From contig JBAZOO010000016.1 in assembly GCA_041648735.1 (NCBI GenBank), positions 19,957 to 83,956 on the forward strand: a stretch of DNA of 64,000 nt, written 5' to 3'. The translations under genes and the position numbers were made by a program. Numbering within the stretch: position 1 is the first letter of the stretch; each line of letters opens with the position of its first letter. Origin of the DNA: JBAZOO01 sp041648735 (lineage in GTDB: Bacteria; Verrucomicrobiota; Lentisphaeria; Oligosphaerales; CAITYL01). The notes beneath the pieces are model-generated. The model saw nothing but the letters and a program-made list of their open reading frames with translations. It was not told the origin of the DNA and did no database searches. Below, piece after piece: positions 43,853 through 53,411 of this stretch.

Positions 43853-44971
43853 TCATGAACGTGAAAGTTTCAAGGCCAAGGCGGCATTGGGATAGCCCAC
43901 GTGGACGCGGCCGTGCAGGCGCTGCCCCGCGGCGAGGGCGTCATGGACGGCCTGGCCGTCGGCGTCAATCACCAGCAGGCCGCGCTCGACCGTGTTCCGC
44001 CAGACGGTCGCCATGTCGTTCAGGCGCGGCTGGCTCATGTTGAACGCCGTGAGCCCCGGCATCTCCGGCAGGAACGGCACAAAATGCTCGACCCGGCCAC
44101 AGGCATGGATGGCGCCGCCGCCGAATTCGGCGAGCAGCCGCTGGTCATACGGCTGCACGAATTCCGCGAACATGGCTGGGGAAAGGTTCATCGCGGAGTC
44201 GTCCCGCAGCATGATCGCGCCGGGGTGGACCAGGCCCCAGTGGGTGGTCAGTCCGTCCTCGCGCGCCGGCTGGATCGTCTGCCAGCGGCGCATCGCCCGG
44301 ATGTAGGTGCGCGTGATCAGCTCCAGCGCCTGATGCACCAGCTCCGGCTCGTCCATCAGCAGCATGAAGAGAGCGCTGCCGACGACCATTTCGAGAATGT
44401 CCAGCGGCCCCTGGAAATCGGGGTGGTAGAGATGGACATGCCGGCCGATCTTCGGATAGCGGGCCTGAATCGCCTTGAAGCGCCGCCCCATTTCCCAGAC
44501 CCGGTTCATGTACGGCTGGTCCAGCGAAGGTTCACCGGCATCGAGCAGGCGGCGGAGCGCCTCGGCCCCGCCGGGCAGCGGATGGCAGGCCGGCAGCGTG
44601 TCCGTCGCCTCCGGCATCCGGAACAATTCCACGCCGAAGAGCATGGGCATGATGGGCGAGCCGTAGTTGCAACGCACGTTCAGGATCTTGCCGGAAGCCT
44701 CGGCCAGCGCCTGGGAACAAAAACCCATCGCCTGCAGCGCCATCGCCTCGAAATCCTCCAGCGCCGCGTTGATCGGCACCCGCGGCCACTCGCGTTCCGA
44801 GGGGCGCGGCCGCGGCCGCCGGGGGACAAAGACCTCTTGTTTGCAGGCGCCACGGGCGAAATCGCGCCACTGGCGCCACAGCTCCCGCTCGACATCATCC
44901 TCAATGCGGCTTTCGAGATCGTCCAGGGCGGCGGCCAAGGGCCAAGAAGCGGGATGCGCACGCGTGTCCAT
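43853..44971 (-). CDS. UroD/MtaA-family protein, predicted methyltransferase (second copy)
   Basis: A 372-residue member of the uroporphyrinogen decarboxylase superfamily, only distantly similar to the one at 28086. The zinc-type motif GGAIHACGRVEHFVPFLPEM keeps HxCG. DGLTTHWGLVHPGAIMLRDD and NLSPAMFAEFVQPYDQRLLA match the MtaA/MtbA side of the family rather than haem UroD. ATG 44971 has GGAG ten bases upstream and lies 25 bases after the GH95 gene, so both are probably one transcript. The coupling to an alpha-fucosidase suggests action on a sugar-derived methyl group, an inference. Confidence 0.72.
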   Translation of the reverse strand: MDTRAHPASWPLAAALDDLESRIEDDVERELWRQWRDFARGACKQEVFVPRRPRPRPSEREWPRVPINAALEDFEAMALQAMGFCSQALAEASGKILNVRCNYGSPIMPMLFGVELFRMPEATDTLPACHPLPGGAEALRRLLDAGEPSLDQPYMNRVWEMGRRFKAIQARYPKIGRHVHLYHPDFQGPLDILEMVVGSALFMLLMDEPELVHQALELITRTYIRAMRRWQTIQPAREDGLTTHWGLVHPGAIMLRDDSAMNLSPAMFAEFVQPYDQRLLAEFGGGAIHACGRVEHFVPFLPEMPGLTAFNMSQPRLNDMATVWRNTVERGLLVIDADGQAVHDALAAGQRLHGRVHVGYPNAALALKLSRS

Positions 44972-44996
44972 TATTGATGTTCTCCAAGCCGCATGG

Positions 44997-47444
44997 TCAT
45001 TGCCATGAGAGATCGGCGCCAAGCTGCCGGGACTGGCCGGGAGCAAAGCCCACCGCAACGGACTTGCCGCCATGCCGGACGAGGCAGTTGCCTCCCTGGG
45101 CGGCGCGGATGGTGGCGGCGGCAAGCTTGCCGGAGCCCCACGCGATGTCCACCTCGAACCCGCCGCGGGCGCGGAGTCCCCGCACCGCGCCGGCGGGCCA
45201 GGCGTTGGGCAGGGCGGGGAGCAGGTCCAGGATTCGTGCGGCGCCAGCTCCCTGCCCCGCGGTCAGGTGGCTCTGCAACAGCATTTCGGAGACGCCGGCG
45301 GTGAAGCCGAAATTGCCGTCGATCTGGAACGGAGGATGCGCGGCGAAGAGGTTCGGATAAACCCCGCCGCCGGCGCCATAGTTTGCTGGCGCGCCAGCGC
45401 TGGTGACCGGACGCAACAGGTTCTTCACGAAAATGGCGGCGTGGTCGCCGTCGCGCAGCCGCGCCCAGAGATTGAGGCGCCAGGCCAGCGCCCAGCCGGT
45501 GCTGTCGTCGCCGCGGATTGCCAACGCGCGTTTCGCCGCCGCGAAAACCGCGGGAGTGGCCGGGGTGATGCGATGGCCGGGATAAAGGCCGAAGAGATGT
45601 GAGCTATGGCGGTGCCGCGGATCCTCGTCCGGGAAATCCCGGAACCATTCCTGAAGCTGCCCGCGCGCCCCAACCTGAAGCGGATACAATTTTGCGCGCG
45701 CCGCTTCGAGTTGCGCCGCGAACGCCGCGTCGGCGCCGAGGATGCGCGCCGCGTCCAGGCAGGCGGTGAACAGTTCCCAGATGATGGAGATGTCCATCGT
45801 GCTGGCGAGGCTCTGGCAGGCGGCCTTGCCGTCCGGCGCGATGAATCTCGCCTCCGGCGAACTGGAGGGGGCGGTGACCAGATGCCCGTGGCCATCGTCC
45901 AGCAGCCAGTCGAGGCAGAACTCCGCCGCGCCCTTCAGCGGCGGCCAGCCGCGGTTCCGGAGGAACTCCAGGTCGCCGCTGAAGGCGTAATGCTCCCAGA
46001 GGTGGAGGCTCAGCCAGGCGCCGGCCATGGGCCAAGTGGCCCACAGCGGATCGCCCTCGCCATAGTTCCCGACCGGGGCGGTCTGCCCCCAGAGGTCGGC
46101 GTTGTGGTGCGCCACCCAGCCGCGCGCGCCGTAATTCACCGCGGCGGTCGTGCGCCCATGCAGGGAAAGCATCCGGACAAACTCCAGCAGCGGCTCGTGG
46201 CATTCGGCCAGGTTCGCGACTTCGGCCGGCCAGTAATTCATTTCCGCGTTGATGTTCAACGTCCAGTTCGAACTCCAGGGCGGGCGCATGGCATCGTTCC
46301 AGATTCCCTGCAAGTTGGCGGGCAACCCGCCCGGCCGCGAACTGGCGATCAGCAGGTAGCGGCCGTACTGATACAGCAAGGCGGCCAGGCCGGGATCGGC
46401 CTCGCCCCTGGCGAAACGCGCCAGCCGTTGATCCGTGGGCAGAAGGTGCGCGCCGGGAGTCTGGCCAAGATCGAGGCCCAGGCGCCGGAACAGTTTTTGG
46501 TGATCTTCCAGGTGCCGCTCCAGCAGATCGGCGTAACTCCTTTCCGCCGCGGCGTCGAGATGACGCCGCGTTTCGACAGCCGGATCGCGGCCGTCGCGGC
46601 CGGGGGATTTGTCCGGGCCATTGAAGCTCGTGCCCGCCGAAAGCAGCAGCGTCACGGCATCGGCAGCCGTCACCGTCAAGTGCCCCTCGTTGCGGACCAC
46701 GGCGCCGCCCTCGGCCAGAATGCGGACGCGCAACTCGAAGGCCATGCCTTCGGGGTTCGGCCCGTCGTCGTAGACGATCGGGGTGGGCGTGGCGAGATAG
46801 CTTGGCGCCACATGCGCCGGTGCCCGGCCGCGCAGGACGAGCGTGTCCGCGGCCGCTGTCGCGACCGTGTGCCGCAGCCGGCTGTCCACGCCCGCGCTGA
46901 ACCGGATTCGCCCCGGTTGGTCGCAGGTGAGGCGCATGACGATGACCTGGTCGGGGAAACTGCAGAACACCTCGCGCGTGAACGTTGCCGCCCCCTCGCG
47001 ATGCCGTACGGTCGCCACCGCCCGGTCCAGGTCCAGGCCGCGCACGTAGGAGTCCGGAGCGGCCGCGGCGCCGCCGGGAAAGTCGAGATGCAGGTCGCCG
47101 AGCGGCTGGTAGGATTCGTTGTAGGGGCCCTGCATTTTCCGGGTCAACTCGTCGGCCTTCACATAGTCGCCGGCGAAGATGGCGGCGCGGACTTGGGGCA
47201 GGATTTCCTTTGCGCCCGGATTGTTCCAGTCCCGCGGCGCGCCCGACCAGAGCGTGGCCTCGTTAAGCTGCAAGTGTTCCTGGGTGACGCCGCCGAAGAG
47301 CATGGCGCCGAGCCGGCCATTGCCGAGAGGCAGCGCTTCGGTCCAGCCGGCGGCGGGCCGAGTGTACCACAGCGCCAACCCCGGCGGCGGGCCGGGGGGC
47401 GTGGAATGGCCGGCGGCAGCGGACTTTTCCATCGTTTCATTCAC
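44997..47444 (-). CDS. Alpha-L-fucosidase or related enzyme, glycoside hydrolase family 95
   Basis: An 815-residue GH95 protein. The N-terminal domain opens with LWYTRPAAGWTEALPLGNGR, LGAMLFGGVTQEHLQLNE and ATLWSGAPRD, the family's hallmark. The toroid domain carries LPANLQGIWNDAMRPPWSSN and WTLNINAEMNYWPAEVANLAE, and the C-terminal part NFGFTAGVSEMLLQSHL. GH95 enzymes invert alpha-1,2-linked L-fucose or, in some subgroups, L-galactose. No signal peptide is visible, so action is intracellular on imported oligosaccharide. It ends 25 bases before the second UroD-like gene and follows the 47528 gene by 83 bases. Fucose in the substrate fits a sulfated polysaccharide of algal or mucin type. Confidence 0.93.
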   Translation of the reverse strand: MNETMEKSAAAGHSTPPGPPPGLALWYTRPAAGWTEALPLGNGRLGAMLFGGVTQEHLQLNEATLWSGAPRDWNNPGAKEILPQVRAAIFAGDYVKADELTRKMQGPYNESYQPLGDLHLDFPGGAAAAPDSYVRGLDLDRAVATVRHREGAATFTREVFCSFPDQVIVMRLTCDQPGRIRFSAGVDSRLRHTVATAAADTLVLRGRAPAHVAPSYLATPTPIVYDDGPNPEGMAFELRVRILAEGGAVVRNEGHLTVTAADAVTLLLSAGTSFNGPDKSPGRDGRDPAVETRRHLDAAAERSYADLLERHLEDHQKLFRRLGLDLGQTPGAHLLPTDQRLARFARGEADPGLAALLYQYGRYLLIASSRPGGLPANLQGIWNDAMRPPWSSNWTLNINAEMNYWPAEVANLAECHEPLLEFVRMLSLHGRTTAAVNYGARGWVAHHNADLWGQTAPVGNYGEGDPLWATWPMAGAWLSLHLWEHYAFSGDLEFLRNRGWPPLKGAAEFCLDWLLDDGHGHLVTAPSSSPEARFIAPDGKAACQSLASTMDISIIWELFTACLDAARILGADAAFAAQLEAARAKLYPLQVGARGQLQEWFRDFPDEDPRHRHSSHLFGLYPGHRITPATPAVFAAAKRALAIRGDDSTGWALAWRLNLWARLRDGDHAAIFVKNLLRPVTSAGAPANYGAGGGVYPNLFAAHPPFQIDGNFGFTAGVSEMLLQSHLTAGQGAGAARILDLLPALPNAWPAGAVRGLRARGGFEVDIAWGSGKLAAATIRAAQGGNCLVRHGGKSVAVGFAPGQSRQLGADLSWQ

Positions 47445-47527
47445 GCCAAGAGCCTTCCTGGTTCAGGTTGCGGCGGGTTCATTCCCCGTGGCGGGCAATC
47501 GCCCGAGCCTCTTGGTTGCTTGAGGTT

Positions 47528-48565
47528 TCAGGCTTCGCTTTCCGCGGTGCGGTAGAGGCGGCGGTCGCTGAAGATGTCGGTCCAGGCGCGGTCGTCCACA
47601 TAATGTTCCGGATCGAGGCGCCGCAACAGCCCCAGGGTGCCGACCAGGCACAGGGCGATGTGCGGATGCGAGCCGCGGGCATGGGCCCAGGCCTGGTCGA
47701 ACCGGCCGAGAAGCCAAGCGGAGAACCGGTTGACGCTGGCCGTGATCTCGGCCGCGCGGTAATCGCCGGCCAGCGGCTTGCAGAAGTCGTAGACATAGAG
47801 GGCGTCCAGGTCGAGGTAGCTTAAGCCGCCGGCGCCTTGGTGCCAGTTGCCGTTCGCGGTCTGCAATTCCAGCACGCGGTCAAGCAGCAGCCGGGGGTAG
47901 GGAAAGGCGCGGTGGTGATGCTGGTACACCGGCAGGATGTGCGCGGCGCCGCCGAGCCCCTGGTGCCGGTCGGCATGGGGCGTGCCCTTGCGCCACCAGC
48001 CGGTCTCTTCGTCGAGATTGGCATCCAGCCAGGCAAAGACCGTGTCGAGCCACTGCCGCGAGGCATGCGAACTCAGGCTGAAGCAGTGGATGCCGCCCCA
48101 GAAGAGGTGCGACGCGGGCCATTGCAGCGACCAGTCCACGGCGGTCTCCAGCCAGGGCACGACCTTTTCCGGCGTGTCGAACGGCTCGTAGAGGCGGACC
48201 GGATGCGCCATTTTCCCGCCCAGCAGGCCGACCGCGCCCACCGCCGTGCCGTTGGCATGGAGCTTGGAGTGGTGGCGGAGCGGCTGGTAGCTGCCGTCGG
48301 CGGGATCCTGGAACGAGTTGAGGTAGGCGACCCATTGCGCGCGTTGCGCCGCGGTGAGGGAGGTGGAGAAGTCCTCGCCCATGATGCCGCGGAGGATGGC
48401 GACGTCGGCCGCGGCGTAGAAATGCCCGCTCTGGTTGGCGCCCGGCGTGGCGCTGCCGTAGTCAGCGGGGGGGATGTATCGGCCGTAGCCTTGGCGCGCA
48501 TCGTGGAACGACTCGAACCAGGCGGTGAGGCCGCGGCGGAAGACACGGAGATCCAGTTTGGTCAT
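47528..48565 (-). CDS. Toroid-like protein of unknown family
   Basis: A 345-residue protein with helices and conserved aromatics such as HFYAAADVAILRGIMGEDFS, FWGGIHCFSLSSHASRQWLD, HADRHQGLGGAAHILPVYQH and LYVYDFCKPLAGDYRAAEI. This resembles the alpha/alpha toroid enzymes (GH88/GH105 or prenyltransferase-like folds), but no family signature is certain. No signal peptide. AAGG precedes ATG 48565. Two damaged copies of parts of it occur in the window: its C-terminus at 33305-33568 and a 45-base piece at 25554. It sits between the PL22-like and GH95 genes and is probably an uncharacterised sugar-processing enzyme. Confidence 0.5.
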   Translation of the reverse strand: MTKLDLRVFRRGLTAWFESFHDARQGYGRYIPPADYGSATPGANQSGHFYAAADVAILRGIMGEDFSTSLTAAQRAQWVAYLNSFQDPADGSYQPLRHHSKLHANGTAVGAVGLLGGKMAHPVRLYEPFDTPEKVVPWLETAVDWSLQWPASHLFWGGIHCFSLSSHASRQWLDTVFAWLDANLDEETGWWRKGTPHADRHQGLGGAAHILPVYQHHHRAFPYPRLLLDRVLELQTANGNWHQGAGGLSYLDLDALYVYDFCKPLAGDYRAAEITASVNRFSAWLLGRFDQAWAHARGSHPHIALCLVGTLGLLRRLDPEHYVDDRAWTDIFSDRRLYRTAESEA

Positions 48566-48635
48566 GACACCTTTTCCTCGATTTAACTTCGCGTCCTTCG
48601 GGCCTTCGTGGCGAAGGTTTCAGTTTTGCATGGCA

Positions 48636-49811
48636 CTACCACGGCAGGACGGTGTCGCCCAGGTCCGAGGCGTCCAAAAGGAAGATCTGGTTGGTCTGCG
48701 TGGCGGGATCGCCGGCCACCATCGCGATCCATTGCCGGTCGGGGGTGAGGCGCGGGTGGAAATGCGCCTTTTGCCCCGAACCGAAGGTCGGCCAGTCGCC
48801 GCTCAGGACTTGCCAGTCCGTCCGGTTCCCATCAAAGCTCTTGAGGAACAGGAATTCATGAGTTTTCCCCTGCTGGCGCTGGGTCTCGAAGAACCAGAGG
48901 CGCCCTTCCGGATCCGCGCCGGTGTGCGAGTAGCCCCAATCCGGCGGCAGCCGGAACTCGCGGCGGACATGGGTGGCGGGGTCGTAGCGGCCGGCCACCT
49001 GGTAGGTGTCGCACCAGGCTTCGTAGGCCAGCCCGCGCGCGGTCGAAAGGTAATGGCAGACGGTCTTGCCGTCGGCGTCCTGGGTGCAGAGGTGGGTGTA
49101 CCAGCCGCCGTTGAGATCGGTGAGCAGCATGCCCTGCTCGGTCGGGGGATGGCAGAAGACGAACTGGTCCTTGCCGTGCGGCACGACGTGGTGGATCGGG
49201 CTGTTCAGCCGCACCAGCAGCCGCTCCTCGCCGGTGTCGAAATGCCGCGCCCGCAGTTCCGTGCCCTTGGAGACGTGGCGGTTGTAGACATTGCCGCCCT
49301 GCTCGAAATAGACCTTCCGGTCATGCTGGATATACACCAGCCAGCCGCCGTCGGGGCTCACGCAGTTCTGGCCGATGGCGATCCGCTCCGGCGGCAGGCG
49401 GAACCACAGCCGGTCTTTCAGGCTCGCCACCTCCACGACATGCACGTCATTGCCATCGAAGTAGATGACCTCCCCGCGGGCGGTGTTCAAGACACTGCGG
49501 TGATCGAGCACGCCGGCGCCGGCGGGCATGTCCCACGGCTGCCAATGCGTCTCCGCCGGCGTGGCGTGGGCATGGGTGAGCTGGACCGACGTTCCGCTGG
49601 CCAGCTCCAGGCGGTGCAACTGGACGGTGTTGCCATCCGACCGGTGATGAATGAGAAACCGCCCGTCGTTGGTGAAGGTCGGGATGAAATAATAAAGCGG
49701 GTAACAAAAATCGTTTCCCGAGGTGAGCTGCACGGCCAGGCGGCCCGTTCCCGGCGCCTTCAGCCGGGGAAACGTTGCCGCCAAACGAAATGAGGCTGAA
49801 TTCGGCGTCAT
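48636..49811 (-). CDS. Oligogalacturonate lyase-like beta-propeller (PL22-like)
   Basis: A 391-residue protein predicted to be a seven-bladed propeller. Repeated strand patterns include AVQLTSGNDFCYPLYYFIPT and TNDGRFLIHHRSDGN. The blocks SPIHHVVPHGKDQFVFCHPP and GQKAHFHPRLTPDRQWIAMV parallel the metal-binding and catalytic histidine segments of PL22 oligogalacturonate lyases, which act in the cytoplasm on short uronides. No signal peptide, consistent with that. Its presence beside a fucosidase suggests a uronic-acid-containing oligosaccharide. Alternatively it is a TolB-like propeller without lyase activity; residue-level proof is lacking. Confidence 0.6.
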   Translation of the reverse strand: MTPNSASFRLAATFPRLKAPGTGRLAVQLTSGNDFCYPLYYFIPTFTNDGRFLIHHRSDGNTVQLHRLELASGTSVQLTHAHATPAETHWQPWDMPAGAGVLDHRSVLNTARGEVIYFDGNDVHVVEVASLKDRLWFRLPPERIAIGQNCVSPDGGWLVYIQHDRKVYFEQGGNVYNRHVSKGTELRARHFDTGEERLLVRLNSPIHHVVPHGKDQFVFCHPPTEQGMLLTDLNGGWYTHLCTQDADGKTVCHYLSTARGLAYEAWCDTYQVAGRYDPATHVRREFRLPPDWGYSHTGADPEGRLWFFETQRQQGKTHEFLFLKSFDGNRTDWQVLSGDWPTFGSGQKAHFHPRLTPDRQWIAMVAGDPATQTNQIFLLDASDLGDTVLPW

Positions 49812-49880
49812 GGTTAGGGCATCCGTTCCTTGGGTTGCGCAGTTTTACCGGAATCATTCAGGCTGGGCTGGGGAAAGGCT

Positions 49881-52800
49881 TCATTCGCCCAGGATCAGGT
49901 CGCCGGCGGTGTCCACCTGCTTGCTCTCGATGTCGCCGAACCAGTTCATGTGGCTATCCCGGCCGGGGCCGTCGTCATCGTTGATCGCCAGGCACAGCCC
50001 GAGGTTGGCGCCGGGGGCCGGCCGGAAGGGGGCGAGGCGCGACCAGGGAATGGCGATTTCGTAGCAGATGTCGCCGCGGGCCGGGTCAAGCCGCTTGGTG
50101 GCGACGACGATGTCCTTCGCCTCGCCGGAGGGGGCGCCGCCGTCGGCCGCGAGATAGCACCAGGCCTGCGGCCCCTTCTTGGTCAGGGCCATGGCGAGGT
50201 CATACTTGCCGGTGCTGGCCGCCTGGCCGCGCGAGGGGTCAACCATGCACTGGAGGCCGTCGTCCTGCCAAATGTCGCCGTCCGCCTTCTTGTTGGCAAA
50301 GACGTCGTCCTTGACCGTCACGCCGAGGTAGAGACACTGCTCGTCCCAGAGGAAGCGCAGCTCGCCGGAAAGCCCCGCCAGCCCGCCCCATTCCTTCTCC
50401 GTCTTGAAGGCGAAGAACTGCCGGGCCTCGTCGAGCCGCTGGACTGGCGCGGCCTGCCACGCCGCCTCGTCCAGGGAACCGTCCAGCTTGAGGGCGGCCT
50501 TGGCCCGGAGCACCCCGACGAAGCCGGCCATGTAGCGTTCGCATTCGATGGTCCGGCCCGAGGGATCGGTGATGGTGGCCTTGACAAGGTAGACGGCTTG
50601 CCGGTCAACCCCGGCCAGGGGGATGACGACCGCGGCGGTGGCCTTCCCCGCGATCGTCTTCGTCCCTTCCGCGGTGTCAGCGAAATAGGCCGTGGGGGCG
50701 ACGGACGCGCCCCGGGTGTCGTACCGGCCCTTGGCCATCGGGAGTTCCCGGGCCAGCTCCAGCCGCCAGCTCACCTCCTGCTTTTCCGCGGCATGGTTCT
50801 GGATCAGCAGGCGCACCCCCGCCGGCTGGTCGCCGCGGCTGGGCTCGGGCAGCAGCCGCACCGCCACGCGGCCGGTGACCGGGACGCGGGCGCGGAGGAG
50901 GCCGTTGCAGCCGCCCTTCCCGCCCTTGATCCTGACCAGGATGTCGCCCTCGCGCGCCGCGGTGCTGTCGGGGAGATGGAGGCGGAAGGGCAGCGTCGAA
51001 ACGCCGGCCTCCCGGCTGGCGGCCGATCCCTTGCTGATCTCCCAGGCCGCCGGCGCCGTCAGCTCGACAGCCTCGGCCGGCACGCCCGCCGCCAGCAGCA
51101 CTTCCAGCGTCGTCTCCCCGCCCTTGACGACACCTTCGGGCAGCGCCGCCAAGCGCGCCGCCGGCGCGCCCAGGCGTTCGGCCAGCGGGGCGGTGGCCGA
51201 GTCGTAGAGCAGCAGCAGCGGATCCTCGTTGATGGTGAGGGTCAGCCCCTGGCCGCCGGCGTCGAGATCGCCGCGGCGGCCGTCAATGGCGATCGCCGTC
51301 ACCGCGCCCACGCCGGGCAGCGGCAGGAAGACCTCCTGCCGCCCCTTCTCCTTCCAGAGCACCTGGAGGCAATGGCCGTCGCGGTCGCGGAAGAGGAAGG
51401 CATAGGTGTCGGCGCCGTAGCGCTTCTGGCCGGCCGGCTTCTTGACGCAGAGGCCGTTGATCATGTTGTAATAGGCGATCGCGTCGAGCTTCGGGCAGTA
51501 GCGCGGCGCGTAGCGGCAGTCGAAGACGTTGTGGGCGGTGGTGGGGTCGTCGGCGATCTTGGCGTCGGGATCGGGGTAGCCGAGGTCGAACCAGGAGACG
51601 CTGCCGCCGCCGCCGGCGAAGAAGCTGGTGATCTTCTTGACCAGCGACTTGGCCACCGTCTGGCGGGCCAGGCCGTGGCTGTTCAGCCCGATCTCGGTGG
51701 ACCAGATCGGCTTCCGGTGGCCATACTTGGCGAAGAGCCGCTCGTACTCCTGGAAGATCGCCGGGATCTCCTGCCAGTCGGAGTAGCCGTGGAAGTCCAC
51801 CACGTCGCAGTAGCGATGGAAGCCGGCCTGGAAGAACTCCTCGACCGGCCCGACCGAGGTGGCGATGACGGTGACGCTGGGATCAACCTTCTTGACTTCC
51901 TCGTAGACCGACTTGTAGGCGGCGACGTTCCCAGGAATCCGCTCGGGGATGACCGGCGGCTCGTTGCCGAGGCTGAAGAACATCGGCCGGACGTGGCCAT
52001 AGGCCTTGAGCCAGTTGCGCACCCCCTGGCGCAGGGCGGCGTCGTCGTACTTCTCATGGCCGGGGGCGCGGTGCTCCCAGGCGTAGGTGGGGCAGCCGGC
52101 GATCACCCCCATCCCCAGCTTCTCGCAGAGGTCCATCCGTCCCGGCGTCAAGGCGTACGGCGGCGTGGCCGCCCAGCCGCTCCAGACGTTGGAGATGCGC
52201 ACGCCGAGGCGGTCGGCGAGGTAGAAGAATTCGCCGATGTTCCCCTCCCAGTTGCGGCTGGTGAAGGGGATTTCCTCCGGTTTGTAGTTTTTCGTCACCG
52301 GCCTGGGCAGGATGGCCAGGGCGGTGTAGTTGCGGAACGGCGCTTCCCCTTCCGGCGCGACTTCCGCGTGCAGTTCGTAATACCGCCCCGCCTCCAGTGG
52401 CGCGCCCCCCAGGTCAAGGGTCGCCGCATAGGCCAGCTTCTGCCCCTGCGGCTTTGCCGGCGCCAGCGCCAGCTTGCCGGCGGCGCCGCACTCGGCGCCC
52501 CAGTAGTCGCGAAGTTCCCAGGAAAGCTGGAGCTGCCCCTCCGCCAGCGGCGCGGTCGCGAGCACGGTGACCGTCACGGTGCGCTTGTCCTCGGGAAAGA
52601 GCAGGTTCCCCATCTGGGCGGTGTCAAACATGATCCGGTCAATCCGGCGGTCCTTCTTCGCCACGGCCGCGACGAAGGCGGCCGCCAGCTCGTCAACCCA
52701 GAAGCGGCCGGAGGCCTTGTTCAACTGGACATGGAAGCGGGCCGCGGCCGCTTGCGCCGGCGGCTCGATGCGCTTGCTGAGCCGCTGCCAGTTCCGGACG

Positions 52801-53216
52801 CCGTAAATGTCCGCCAGCTTGACGCTCTCGAGCGGCTGGCCGGCGTCGTCCAGCCACTCCACAACAACGACGCCGTTGAAGGAGTTGTCGGGCGACTTCA
52901 GGTCGCTCCGGCAGGCCAGGGCAAACTCCCACACGCCAGGCGTCACCGCGAAGGGCGCGCCGGTGGCGGCACAGGGCTTCTCCACCGCCGCGGGCGCGCG
53001 CTGCAACCGCAACGCCTGCCGCCCCTTGAAGGCCGTTTCCCGGTCAATGGCAACGTCACCTTGGCTGGCCCAGCCGGCGGGAAGCTGCGTCGTCCCCTCC
53101 CAGTCGGCCGTGAAGGCCGGTGGTGGCGGGGCGGCGGCGGCCAGCGCCGGTTGGCTCCAGGGGGGGCAGAGCACCAGCGCCGCGGCCAGCGTGAACCATC
53201 GGGCAAAACGGTGCAT
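49881..53216 (-). CDS. Exported GH39-like (clan GH-A) enzyme with CBM9-like C-terminus
   Basis: An 1111-residue protein. The signal peptide is residues 1-27 (ending PALAAA). A carbohydrate-binding-like sandwich (about 35-185) is followed by a TIM barrel. The barrel has MFFSLGNEPPVIPER (candidate acid/base Glu) and HRKPIWSTEIGLNSHGLARQ (candidate nucleophile Glu). WSGWAATPPYALTPGRMDLC and VDFHGYSDWQEIP fit clan GH-A families such as GH39 or GH5-type relatives. Beta-sandwich linkers lead to a C-terminal CBM9-like domain, which begins AALKLDGSLDEAAWQAAP and ends FGDIESKQVDTAGDLILGE. It heads the minus-strand part of the locus. The exact family is uncertain. Confidence 0.72.
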   Translation of the reverse strand: MHRFARWFTLAAALVLCPPWSQPALAAAAPPPPAFTADWEGTTQLPAGWASQGDVAIDRETAFKGRQALRLQRAPAAVEKPCAATGAPFAVTPGVWEFALACRSDLKSPDNSFNGVVVVEWLDDAGQPLESVKLADIYGVRNWQRLSKRIEPPAQAAAARFHVQLNKASGRFWVDELAAAFVAAVAKKDRRIDRIMFDTAQMGNLLFPEDKRTVTVTVLATAPLAEGQLQLSWELRDYWGAECGAAGKLALAPAKPQGQKLAYAATLDLGGAPLEAGRYYELHAEVAPEGEAPFRNYTALAILPRPVTKNYKPEEIPFTSRNWEGNIGEFFYLADRLGVRISNVWSGWAATPPYALTPGRMDLCEKLGMGVIAGCPTYAWEHRAPGHEKYDDAALRQGVRNWLKAYGHVRPMFFSLGNEPPVIPERIPGNVAAYKSVYEEVKKVDPSVTVIATSVGPVEEFFQAGFHRYCDVVDFHGYSDWQEIPAIFQEYERLFAKYGHRKPIWSTEIGLNSHGLARQTVAKSLVKKITSFFAGGGGSVSWFDLGYPDPDAKIADDPTTAHNVFDCRYAPRYCPKLDAIAYYNMINGLCVKKPAGQKRYGADTYAFLFRDRDGHCLQVLWKEKGRQEVFLPLPGVGAVTAIAIDGRRGDLDAGGQGLTLTINEDPLLLLYDSATAPLAERLGAPAARLAALPEGVVKGGETTLEVLLAAGVPAEAVELTAPAAWEISKGSAASREAGVSTLPFRLHLPDSTAAREGDILVRIKGGKGGCNGLLRARVPVTGRVAVRLLPEPSRGDQPAGVRLLIQNHAAEKQEVSWRLELARELPMAKGRYDTRGASVAPTAYFADTAEGTKTIAGKATAAVVIPLAGVDRQAVYLVKATITDPSGRTIECERYMAGFVGVLRAKAALKLDGSLDEAAWQAAPVQRLDEARQFFAFKTEKEWGGLAGLSGELRFLWDEQCLYLGVTVKDDVFANKKADGDIWQDDGLQCMVDPSRGQAASTGKYDLAMALTKKGPQAWCYLAADGGAPSGEAKDIVVATKRLDPARGDICYEIAIPWSRLAPFRPAPGANLGLCLAINDDDGPGRDSHMNWFGDIESKQVDTAGDLILGE

Positions 53217-53411
53217 GCGAGTTTCCTTCCGGGGGTCATTTCGTTAGCTCATGGGTGGGCAAAAACGGTGGCGCTTGCCCAGGGGCGGTAGCGCAGCTTC
53301 CGCCGGGACGCCTATCCCAACAATTGCGGCGGCGGCGCCAGTTTCGTACCGCGCCCCGGCAAGAACTGCGCTGGCCAGCGTTTGCCCTCGCCGGCTGCCG
53401 CCCCCCGCCGA

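Noticed and set aside
49830..53291. A very long open frame on the plus strand, over 1100 codons
   Set aside because: It lies antisense to the GH39-like gene, which has a signal peptide, domains and catalytic motifs. GC-rich codon bias removes stops from the opposite strand. The antisense translation is low-complexity Gly/Ala/Arg.
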